DNA from: Monocercomonoides exilis
Lineage: Eukaryota > Preaxostyla > Oxymonadida > Polymastigidae
Assembly (NCBI GenBank): GCA_001643675.2
Contig: LSRY02000001.1
Span: 1,173,501-1,237,500 of the forward strand
DNA length: 64,000 bases
Direction: 5' to 3'
The notes beneath the pieces are model-generated. The model made no database searches and had not been told where the DNA came from. It was given only the letters and a program-made list of their open reading frames with translations. Of this stretch, positions 13,617 through 23,345 are shown one piece after another; the stretch's first letter is position 1; each line of letters opens with the position of its first letter. Both the position numbers and the translations under genes were made by a program.

Positions 13617-14158
13617 TGCATTAAGAAGAAACGTGTATTGGTGAGGTTAAGTCTCATTCACTCTCCTCCACAATTCCAAAACTGCTCTGAAAGGACAAAT
13701 TTTCTTTTGGTCATGTCTCAGAGCTCGAATTGTAATAAATAAATGATGAAAGTGGGTCTTTCTCTTTGATTTCAAAAAAGTTTCATCTTTTGTGATGAGA
13801 GATCATAACATGGATATAACAACAAAATTGTCAAAGCTGCATGATGAAAGCAACACGAATAAAACGATGCATTTTAACGTGAGGAAATTAAATGTTAGTT
13901 GAAATATCGTTTGTAACATTTCATAGAATTTAAAAAAACTGATTTGGTTACAACATTGATGTGAATGGTGTTCGAGTGATGTGACTTCTGGCAAACGATC
14001 TAAAGATTCAGTCCACAATTGCTGCTTCTCCTAAATCTTTATCGAACACGAGTTTTGAAATGAGTGATATGGCTGAACGTGTCAACTCAATATCGAATAA
14101 AAATTGTCTAAATCATTCAAAGAAATTTGCTAACAAATAAGCCTTTCCCCCAAATTCT

Positions 14159-15120
14159 CTACTCGTTCGGGCATCCAGTTCCATCAGGAAAGCCTGCTAA
14201 TTTGCCAAATAAAGAATATCCAAAAGAATACACTATCCACGTCGTCTTCCACATGCTCCATTTCAATTCAATGGTTAATCTGTTGTCAATGTTGTCTCTC
14301 TCTGCTGTTCTGAAATAAAACTGTTCACCTCTCTGTCTTACCATAACTTTGCTGCCATGTACTGTCCCGGTGGAAGCGTTGCACCCGCTTGAGTCATTCC
14401 TATTCCAGGCTTCAAACAATAATTGCTGTGATTCCAGATTATGCAACGCGTCATTAACTTGTACAAGAGCTGACTCCACACCTGCCCTCTCCAATTCGGT
14501 AGGAGCAGAATTGCTCTCGCTTTCTCTGCTGCTATCTTCCGAAGTGTCGGAAGCAAAAGCGGAATTGGAGGATGTGCCCAAACTATCTCCTGACTCCACT
14601 TCCATGCGAGACAGTCTTCGCACATGTGGCTTCCTTGTACGCACCACCTTCTCAGTTTGTGGTTTCATCTTGATGCGAATGCGAAGATGGCAGGTTGCAT
14701 TTTCATTTTTCGCAGAACTTCTTCTATCACTTTCGTTTTTTATTTTGTAGTCTCCCACTCGCTCCAGACGAGATTGAGCGTCTGCTTCTATATTGTTTGC
14801 TCCCGGAATATGAACTGCTTTCACTACTAGTTGTTCCTTCGTCATAAGGCTGTAAATCCTCTTTAATAGACATCTCAGAATTCTTCCTGCTCCTCAACGA
14901 TTGATGTTGAAAACTGCTGACTTGTTGTCCGATCTGATCAGCAGGCGATTCATTTTATGTTCTGACTGTCACGCTGAATGATATGTGGGAGACAAACTTC
15001 TTTTGAGCAATTTGCAGAATTGCTCTCTCAGCTGTTGGCGATGCATCCGTTGTTAATATAAACTGCCAATGAAGCAACAAGTTGAGCCTGTGTATCTGGA
15101 TGTGGAATAGACGGGTTTGC
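14159..15120 (-). pseudogene. DIRS-like RNase H domain and Ser/Glu-rich linker, decayed
   Basis: The minus strand shows LTTDASPTAERAILQ near 15060-15020, the first RNase H motif. Near 14960-14890 it shows LIRSDNKSAVFNINR, a TGA, then GAGRILRCLLKRIYSLMTKE. This continues in the same frame into VVKAVHIPGANNIEADAQSR at ~14830-14765, the terminal RNase H signature (HIPGxxNxxADxxSR). The interruption is therefore a single nonsense codon, most simply CGA to TGA. A ~200-residue Ser/Glu-rich open stretch follows to 14159, with no recognisable fold, where DIRS elements have a linker before the recombinase. Confidence 0.8.
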
Positions 15121-15223
15121 AAGAACTGAATTTGTACACAGACATTGTGACTGAATCGGAATGATCCACTACATCCTGCCTTCTTTATTGCATTGGATAA
15201 AACTTCGCAAAGCTTATTTATAT

Positions 15224-15490
15224 TGGGGAAAATACGGACTTTCAAGCTTTTTTTGAACAAAGCATGAAAAAATAGTTTCTATTCTAACATATTTAAACTT
15301 AACCAGATTTCAAAATAAATTCGATTTTCATATTTGCAGGCAAATATCATTGATATAATAACATTATGTTTTGCAACCTCAAACGAATTTCAAAAATTAA
15401 TCCATTTATTTCAAATTTGTTGATCACAAAAAATCATCTTTGATACATAATTTTTCAATGAAAATGCCTAAAGTCAAATATTTTGTCCCA
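15224..15490 (+). repeat. Interspersed MITE-like repeat, copy 2, inside DIRS relic
   Basis: This segment matches 7982-8249 over its whole length with scattered substitutions. It separates the end of the RT region (FRFVVMDTILH side) from the RNase H region, so it is a nested insertion that post-dates the retroelement. Its ends form the short imperfect inverted repeat TGGGGAAAATA / TGGGACAAAATA. I could not settle the target-site duplication by eye. Confidence 0.75.
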
Positions 15491-15699
15491 CATGCAGTAT
15501 GGTATCCATCACAACAAATCTGAATGAACTGTTTCATCCCACAAATCCTGAAAAATGCCTGATTCTCATTTGCACGTTTCTCAATGCAATTTTTGGCCAT
15601 CTTTTGCACATTGCGCACACGTTCAACCTCCTCTTCTGTTCCAAGCAAACACTCATCTGGTTCGTATTTCATTCCCATCCTAGAAATGTGAATGCCAGC

Positions 15700-16380
15700 A
15701 TGGGATACGTCACGCTCTTCTCCATGTTGATGATGATACACAACGTTTCGAACCACTGATCAATCTCTCATTTTATTTTTGTAAATTCTTCTTCATCTTT
15801 TTTAGTGAGGAGTACGTTATCGATAAAAGAAACACAACGAACGTTCCATCCATTTCTCATTTTCTTTACTGCCTCCAACACGACCTTTGCAAAGATGCGA
15901 GGAGCATTTTTCATTCCGAATGGCATGCATTCGAATTCGATGTTCTTGTCATAGAGCTTTTATGAAAGGAAAGGGATGAATATTTCGCTCACTGGAATCT
16001 TAAATTGTGCTTTAAAAGTGTCTGGTAATGTTGAAAAGTCTTCTTTTTTTTTAAGCTTCTCGAATGTGCACAAGTCTTCCATCTTGAAATGAGTATCCTT
16101 TACGCTGAATTCAGAGGGACGCAGTCCAAGGCTTGGAGGTATTTTCCGTTCTTCTTGTGAATGAAGAACAGGTTGCTGAGATATTTGACAACCAATTTCT
16201 TTTGATCCCTTTGAATTCTGGCTTGAACTCCTTCCTTCACCTTGCGTGAGCATTCTTCTCACTCTGTCTCCGTCAAATGAATCCTTCCCATCCGCAACTT
16301 CATTTTCCAGCATTAATCTTTCCTGTTTCCGTTTCCACACAGGCTCGACTCCGTTGGAAATTAATCTTTTCACTTGCATG
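15700..16380 (-). pseudogene. DIRS-like reverse transcriptase, decayed
   Basis: Starting at 16379 the minus strand reads LISNGVEPVWKRKQERLMLE, then LGLRPSEFSVKDTHFKMEDL and FKAQFKIPVSE, the N-terminal fingers of a DIRS RT. An in-frame TAA at 15960-15962 is followed without frame change by KLYDKNIEFECMPFGMKNAP and RIFAKVVLEAV. Then comes the catalytic block RCVSFIDNVLLTKKDEEEF, in which the usual Y-x-D-D is FIDN, so the second catalytic aspartate is lost. Downstream a TGA interrupts before EIDQWFETL, and NMEKSVTYPMLAFTFLGWE ends at another TGA where these proteins have Trp. It is a clear RT and clearly inactive. The chain is then split by the repeat at 15224-15490. Confidence 0.8.
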
Positions 16381-16609
16381 TGTATTCATGACTGGAGGTA
16401 ATTTTTCGTTCAATCTCTGACGATCCAATCAATTGCACCTTCTGGGAAGTTAACTCCTCAGCTGAAAGGATTTTGAATATGTTCATGTTTTTACCCCTGA
16501 TATAGACACAGCTATCGATTATCCGAGTATTGGGTTTTACACAGATTCCTCTTCTGAAAAAAAAGATGCTTCACTGCGAGATTCGTCCTCACGAACGGTT
16601 TCTTCTCCT

Positions 16610-17261
16610 TCTCCTGATCGTTTAATTTGAATGTGCATGTTTTATTATATCCTCATGGAAATCTGAAAAAGGAGGATCATCCATTTCTTCTCTATATGCC
16701 TTCGCAGCAGCGAAACCCTGACGTCCTGCCACTCTCGTTATTCTGCTTTCCAGTAATGCTTCCGTTACCAGAGTGAGCGCATCCTAAATTGGAGTCCTCG
16801 CGTCTTCGCGTGCTGAGTCTCTCGTAAATAACAAGGCCTTAATGGAAAAGCAGAGCTTTTTTTTAATTTGTTCCCCTGCTTTATCCAGGGAATCTGATGC
16901 CCACTTGGATGTAAATTCGGGCTTACGAATTGAAGAAGGGTTGAACGGAGCCGGGGTTGTTAAATAATTGTATTCAATTGTTCTGCAACATCTCTTTTCC
17001 CGACCGGAATGTCAAAAATAATGTGAGATAAAACGCCACCAAAGAAATCTGCAGCTTCTCTTTCTAGGATTTCTGAAATTCAATATTCTTTGTCACTGTT
17101 TCTTTATTCACCTTGTGACTGTGAAGAAGACTGCGGGATAAAAAAAACGGTTCTGGCTGAGTGAATTGCAAATTTAAACTCGGAGGAAGAAGAAAATTTT
17201 CTTGGGACGGAAAAGAAGCCCTGGAGCGGGACTGAAAGATTGCATCACAGGTTGTTGTCAC
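16610..17261 (-). pseudogene. DIRS gag-like N-terminal region, decayed
   Basis: Upstream of the reverse transcriptase, the minus strand reads NYLTTPAPFNPSSIRKPEFT near 16990-16910. In another frame near 16795-16640 it reads DALTLVTEALLESRITRVAG, then RQGFAAAKAYREEMDDP and HEDIIKHAHS. This resembles the capsid-like ORF ahead of RT in DIRS elements, a helical segment with a conserved alanine-rich run. The frame changes at least twice, and stops separate it from the RT. The Ser/Pro-rich open stretch 17261-17064 may be its N-terminus. The call depends on position and composition more than on any diagnostic residue. Confidence 0.45.
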
Positions 17262-19500
17262 AGAGATTTGAATTCTTGATATTGCTACGAGGCAAATGCA
17301 TTTATGTTTTGTGTGTGTTTATCAAATAATTTGTTATCGACTGTTTTCTTTATTAAAAGGGCATGCTTCCATAACAGAGGAATTATTAATTCATCAATAA
17401 TTCTTGCCAATAAATTATATTGTGCTTGATAATTCAAAAATGATCAAAAATAAATAAAACATTTTTTCTAAAATGAGTATAAATATTAAATTTTTTTCAA
17501 AAAATAATAAATCCATATCATTTTTGCAAGTGGTCAAATACAAATATATACAAGATCTCGATATTGATGTTTTTCATTGAACTTCTGTAACGTTTCAAAA
17601 AAAAATTGAAACAATGACAAATTGTTTAACAATTTTTTTGTTGTTTTGTTAAAAAATGAAAATTTTCCGTTTCCACGATTTTTTGATTAAACAAAAATAT
17701 AAAAAACGAATTGACAGACAGTGAAAAAAATAAATAAAAAATATTGAATTTCAAATCTTGACGATCGAGCTCCCGATAATTTTTTTGTTATTGACTGTAT
17801 ATTTCAGTTGAGGTATTTTTTTTACAAAGATTTGTCAGTGAATGTCATTGACGATCACTGACAATAAAGACTCTAACTGATATTTCATATGCAAGAATCG
17901 AATATCTTTCAAAGTGCTAAATATAACATTCAAAAGTTTTCGAAATTGATTGTTTTATTTTGCAATAATTTTATTTTGTTTTGTATTTTTTTTGTTTTTT
18001 TAGAATTATATGAAATTACATCTTGTCATATTACAGATGCTTAATCAAAATTATTAAAACAAATATTATTTTTCAAAATATGATGTTTTCAGTGACTTTT
18101 TGAAATTTCATTTGAAATGAACGATTCAAACAAATCTTCATCAAACAACGAGAAAAAGAAAAAGAAAATTTTCCTTTATAAATTGAAAGAAATAATCAGT
18201 TAATTATTTAAAACCTTTCATAATAAATGAGTTCAATCAAAAACATTTCCATATCAGTAATTTTTCTTTCATCATTTACACCAAAAATAATTCTAATTCG
18301 AAAAAAAAAATAACTCATTTTCGAAAATTTATTAATTCGATTTCGAAAAAGAATAAATCGGTTTCGAAATGAAAATTTTTTTGATTTGAGGAATAAATAA
18401 CTTGTTTTTTGTGTTTTTAATTCTTTTAATTTTTAACTCATCTATTCACTAAGTTAATCAATATTTCAAAAATGTCGTTTTTTCATAAAAAATCATTCCT
18501 CAAAATTGAAAATTTGATAATTGAAGTCATTTCAAAAAGAAAACGAACACATTTTTATATCAAAAATCTATGTTTTTCTTATTTCCACGAAAAAAACCGA
18601 AAAAATAAAGTTTAATTTTTTCGAACATTTTGTAATTCAATAAATGAGTCAAAAATTCCATCTTTCAATCAGGTTAATCAAAAAATGAATTATTCTTTAA
18701 TAAATTTATCTTTTGAGTGATGATTTTTAAAATTGTCAAAAAACAAAAAATTATTTAATAATTATATTTGCAGTTAAAATAACACTTTTCTTTGAGTAAT
18801 AATTTTTGATATGTTAATGAATATCTTTAAATATTCTGAAATCTATTCTCGAGATATATTTTGCATTTAAGAAATGAATGAATATAAAAATCGAAACATT
18901 ATTCTTTGAAATTGATTTGGGTGATTTTTTTTGATATCATAAAAAATTACGAAGTTTGATCATAAAAAATTTCCATTAAGGGTGGGGTTGATTAGAAAAA
19001 TGAAAGTGATGATCTCACGAATATATTGCAAAAATTATTATTATAATTATTTATTTGTTGATTTAAATTTGTTTCCAATTGTTTTTATCACAAATTTTGA
19101 AAAAAGTATTAATTTTTATTCAAAAAATTACAAAACTGAAGCAAACAGTACGAAACAGATGTTCACTGGTATTTGAAGCATGAAAACAATAATAACAATA
19201 TGAAATCAATAATTTTTTAATATGAAAATTAGTTTTATGATGTTATTACAAAGAAATTATTTAATTAATTTTGTAGATCTTAAAACATTTGTGAAAAATA
19301 AACAATTTTCAAAAATTAACATCGAAAAAGATTATAGTTAAACAAGATATTTATCAGATATACAAATGTTTGCTGTTTGTTTTTCTATAAAAGCAAATAA
19401 TACTTTGAAGAAGTTATTAAAAAAATTGATCAAACAATGTTAAAAAAAATTGCAATGAAATAATAAATAAATAAGGAAATTGGGGAATTTTCACTTTTTT
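17262..19500. other. AT-rich intergenic DNA
   Basis: No supported gene or RNA. A left-arm form of the dispersed motif (GGGTGATTTTTTTTGATATC) sits near 18919-18945. Short repeats of TTCGAAA type at 18277-18380 resemble sequence flanking the inverted-repeat element at 43.25 kb. The remainder is low complexity. Confidence 0.45.
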
Positions 19501-19555
19501 TAACTTAAAAAACTTCTGTCACATAACCATTCTCATCTCTTAAATCTTTTTTTAT

Positions 19556-19614
19556 CAGATTAGCTGAAAGAGAAACTAAGTCCCTCTTTTATCGCTTCTC
19601 TTTCAGCTAATCTG
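19556..19614. repeat. Perfect 19-bp inverted repeat (hairpin)
   Basis: The arm CAGATTAGCTGAAAGAGAA at 19556-19574 is exactly complementary to TTCTCTTTCAGCTAATCTG at 19596-19614, with a 21-nt spacer. An exact 19-bp palindrome of mixed base composition is not expected in a simple AT-rich background. It could be a tiny foldback element, a regulatory hairpin or the ends of a minimal MITE. No adjacent gene explains it. Confidence 0.7.
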
Positions 19615-21200
19615 CTTTTGTCAAGCTGCTCCTTTTCAATGCTGACTTCTCAAACACCACTTGTATATGCAATGGCTGAGGCGGTGGAAGTGTATGTACC
19701 TTTTAACAACTGCATCCCCATAAACTGCAATCTCCTTTCATTCATTGTTTAAATCATCCTGCTCTTCCTTCTTTCACCTTTTTTAACGTTTTTTTTGATG
19801 TGAAATATTCGCCATGTTTTTTGATCGATTATCATTATAATCTCAGCTTCTTGCTTCTGTGCTCTTCCTGCTTTATCTTTCACGCTCTCCCATATCAACC
19901 TCTACGCCCCTGGTGCTGCCTCTCTCATCTTTGTGTTCGATGTTGACTCCAACAGCTCTTTCGTGTATCTCATTTCCACAAATCTCACCACTGCTTCTTG
20001 CAACGTTGTTCTTCTCAATCCTCTGAGTAATTTCCATTTTTCTTCTTCTTCTTCTTCTTCTGTGTATCTTTTTCCTTTTGCTTTTCCCCCGTTGAACCTC
20101 TTTCTCTTTCTCTTTCGATTTCTCTCTCGTTACTCTCTACTCTCTCAATTCTCTTCTGGAGCGATGAACAGCATTCAAGACAAAGTAGTTGAGGAAGAAG
20201 ATGAAGAAATAGAAGAAAACGAAGGTGAAGAAGAAGGAGAAAAAGAAGATAATGATGAAATAAATTGAGAAAACGTAAGGTTTTCATTTCATTTGCTTTT
20301 CCTTGTATTTATTCAGTTGCTTCATTTGTGAATAACTTTTGACCGACTTTTCTTCATTCTGAAACAGTCCATTTATATCATGAAACATAAGTTCTCAAAC
20401 GAATAAACAGAAGAAAAGTTTATATTGATTTCAATAAATTAAAATCAAGCTTTGTCCTAAGATTGATATTATCATCTCCCTTGTGCTTGTGGCTCGATCG
20501 CGAACGGCTGAAAGAGTATTTTTGAAGAATAAGCCAAATTCGACTGTTTTTGCATTTTCATTTTGTTAACATTTTTGGATATTTTCATTCTTTGAAAAAG
20601 CGCAAGCAGATGACACTGTTGATAAAGACAGACGAAGAGTTAGATTTGATGTTATTGTTATCGTCCTTTTTTCAAATGGAAGCAATGGAAAACAACAATT
20701 AGAAATATTCATATTCATTGTTCAGATCAAAGATTCCGTTTGATCAATTCTCATTTCTATGCTTCTTGCTCCGTTGCTTCCTCCTCTTGCACATTTGTTA
20801 TTATCCGCCTTCTTTCCCCTTCCAACCTTCTCATTCCCTTTCCCTTTCTTTTTCCCTTTCTTTTTCTCTTCCTCTTCCTTTGCAGCTTTTTTCATTTCCA
20901 CTATCTATTTCTCTCTTCTCCATCTCTCTGCAATACTCCTCCTCACACGCCAGATGCATCAGTGCTTCATTCATTTTCTATTTAATCACTCTTCAAGATC
21001 ACAAATAGCTCTGTCGATACAGCCACTTCTGTTACATAAACAACAGCCATTCGAACTGCAGAATCGGCTGAACCAAATAAACTGTCACTCTCTCGTCTCC
21101 TCCACTTCCATCAGGTGCATCATCACAGCCAAACACTCCGTTCCTCTCAAAAGCAGCCATTAAAGATTCGAAGTCAAAAGCAGAAGTTCAAATTGATTGA
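19615..21200 (+). other. Possible decayed surface-protein (Pmp-like) coding traces
   Basis: On the plus strand, 19640-19680 reads NADFSNTTCICNG, then GGG. Near 19878-20030 one frame reads LSHINLYAPGAASLIFVFD, then SSFVYLISTNLTTASCNVVL. Near 20990-21030 there is FKITNSSVDTATSVT. The S/T/N-rich, alternating hydrophobic style resembles the beta-helix repeats of the surface gene at 53-61 kb, but no unit is complete and frames are interrupted by C/T-rich low-complexity DNA. I infer an old Pmp-family pseudogene; chance similarity cannot be excluded. Confidence 0.25.
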
Positions 21201-21945
21201 AATTGAGCTTTTGTAAAACTGATTTGTAAAATACAAAGACGTTGCTTCCAAAAGTTGTCATGATGCCTGAGTGGATAAAACTCTCTTCCATATTTGGTAT
21301 CAATATCTTATTTCAGAGTTTCAAGCAAAAAAAGACAGCTTTTTGTCTTATAATGTCACATTTAAACGCTCCTTTCCTTTAGACAATTCGTTATCTTTTA
21401 ATCTTTTATTTTCCAAATTGTCCTATTCTCTGAGTTCGAATTTCTCTCGATCTCACTTCCTCCTCAACCTTTTATTTGGTTCGTCACAAAAACCTCATTA
21501 CAGTATCCCCACATGTTTTTGAACGGCCCAGCTTCCATCGAGCACTGGCGTTCAGAAAAGGAGCAATTTTTAACACTGAGAATATCATTTCCATCCAGCC
21601 ACAAGGTACAAATCCCTTCGAGAAAGGAAAAGCGACTTCAGAGGAGGGCGCAAGTTAAGTTGTCGGAGAAGAAATTGAAATGAGAAGGAAGTTCGAGAAA
21701 AAGAAAGAAGTGAGATTGTCAATAAGCAGAAGAGGATGGAATGGAGGGAGAAATGAAGCTGAAAGAGATTAAAGGTGAAGAAGAAGAAGATGGAGAAGAT
21801 TTCTAAAGATGAGTTGCATTCAATGCTGTCGCATCATCATCAGAACAAATATCCTTTTCGTTTTCATGTGACAAGTCAGAATTTTTTGCAGTTGAAGAAT
21901 GCCAGTCATTTACGATTGGACAGAATGTCTGTGCTCTGATAGCAA

Positions 21946-22430
21946 TCAAGGTCGAGTCTTGGCGTTCATCTGAGCAGCAAATCTGTAAAAATTATTGCTT
22001 TTAGTCTCATCAGAATACATCGCAGATGAAGAAATAGATTGAACATTCAAATTTATCTGGTTTTGACTTCGTGTGATGTTAACTTGAACTTGTGCACCGC
22101 CGCATTCATGATGGCAGAATCTTAACACTATGTTTTGCAGAGTAACATTCGCAAAGAAGTTGTCCATTGTAATCGAGACACACGAAGTCACAGAATAAGC
22201 AGACGCGAATGTTCCTTGTAATTCTATTTGAAAGCAATCTCCGATGAAAATGAGATGAAAGTGAGCTTCGATCATTTGGACGGTAGATTTTTTTCTTGTG
22301 CTTGATGAGATGCAGCCAAAGGATAGAGGAGGAAAAATGTTAGAATTGCAGTGGAAGTCTGGTGGATAGGAAAGAGAGATATATTCGAAGGAGGAGAAGT
22401 GACAGTGTAAATTTGAAGTGGAGAATGAGG
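21946..22430 (-). pseudogene. Possible beta-helix-type exon or fragment
   Basis: An open minus-strand frame runs from about 22430 to the stop at 21946; the only ATG is internal at 22275. It contains DCFQIELQGTFASAYSVTSC, then VSITMDNFFANVTLQNIVLR and GAQVQVNITRSQNQINLNVQ. The regular short beta-strand periodicity with Asn/Thr is compatible with a fragment of a secreted Pmp-like protein. No signal peptide, splice sites or anchoring domain are evident. Function is unassigned. Confidence 0.25.
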
Positions 22431-22911
22431 AAAAGAATGATGGAAAAACAGAGTCTTATTTATAAAAATGACTTAAGAAATTCACTGCCACCTTCTTCAT
22501 TTATTGTTTTAATAGTTTGAATGACTGAACATAATTAAAACACGACTGCTTTTCCATCAGAACAACAAATGAAAGGGATAGCGATGCTTCGAAGCTTGAT
22601 TCATACAAAGAAAAATAAGAAACAAAGCACATGAGTCAACAATGAAGGAGTTTTCGCTTTGTACCTCGTGTGTTGAGAGACATCAACTGCAGATTCTTTC
22701 TATTGACACACATAACAAATGACCGAATAATGAAGATGAAGGAGACTGTGGTGGAAATTGTTGAAGGAGTTGAAGAATGATAGGAAGAAGAAGTTGAAGG
22801 AGCAGAAGATAGAGTTGTTTTGTTTTATAATATTTTCATGAATGGATTAAAAAATTATTTATTCGTTGTATCATTAAAGTTGCAATATTAAAAGTGACAA
22901 AAACAACAAAG

Positions 22912-23345
22912 TTATAATATGAAGAAGAAGGAGAAGAAGAAGGTGAAGAAGAAGGAGAAGAAGATGAAGAAGAGGAAGAAGAAGGAGAAGAAGAAGGTGA
23001 AGAAGAAGAAGAAGAAGAAGAAGAAGAAGAAGAAGATGATGATGATGATGATGATGATGATGTCCAGGAGAGCTTGTAGAATTCTTTTAATTTGACTTTT
23101 TGCGAGATTTATTACGAGGTGTTGTGGCAGAAGGAGAAGGAGAAGGAGAAGAAGAAGGGGAAGAAGAAGGAGAAGGCAGTAAGTCAGAAGAAGAAAGCTC
23201 TGGAGAAACTGAAGCAGATGATATGTCAATAATATCTGTAGAAGATGAAAACAAAAAAGAAGGTGAAGAAAAGGAAAATGCAGAAAAAGAAAAAGAAAAA
23301 GAAGAAGAAGAAGAAGAAGAAGAAGAAGAAGAAGAGCTTGATGAA
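22912..23345. repeat. GAA/GAT-rich low-complexity tract
   Basis: Dense GAA, GGA and GAT triplets run from 22920 to 23062 and again from 23130 to 23345. The tract reads as poly-Glu/Lys on one strand and poly-Ser/Leu on the other, so open frames here are composition artefacts. A minus-strand Ser-rich frame (23356-23087) ending SATTPRNKSRKKSN could be the tail of a Ser-rich nuclear protein of the style seen at 27-31 and 44-52 kb, but nothing proves it. Confidence 0.6.

Larger units (their letters stand above)
13200..17261 (-). mobile_element. DIRS-like (tyrosine recombinase) retroelement relic
   Basis: On the minus strand the order is gag-like region, reverse transcriptase, RNase H, then a tyrosine-recombinase-like C-terminus, which is the arrangement of DIRS-order retroelements. 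The parts are described separately. Reading frames are broken by frameshifts, one TAA and several TGA codons (three are listed with the RT/RNase H part), so the copy is dead. A 267-bp repeat is inserted at 15224-15490 between the RT and RNase H parts. I could not define the split direct or inverted terminal repeats that DIRS elements carry; outer limits are set by the last recognisable coding sequence. A Ty3/gypsy origin is less likely because no protease, integrase or LTRs are seen and the RT phrasing (MPFGMKNAPRIFAKVV, FTFLGWE) is DIRS-like. Confidence 0.7.

Noticed and set aside
20015-21163. Several overlapping Ser/Phe/Leu-rich open frames
   Set aside because: They follow CTT/TCT-rich DNA and shift freely between frames; only the weak beta-helix traces on the plus strand were noted.
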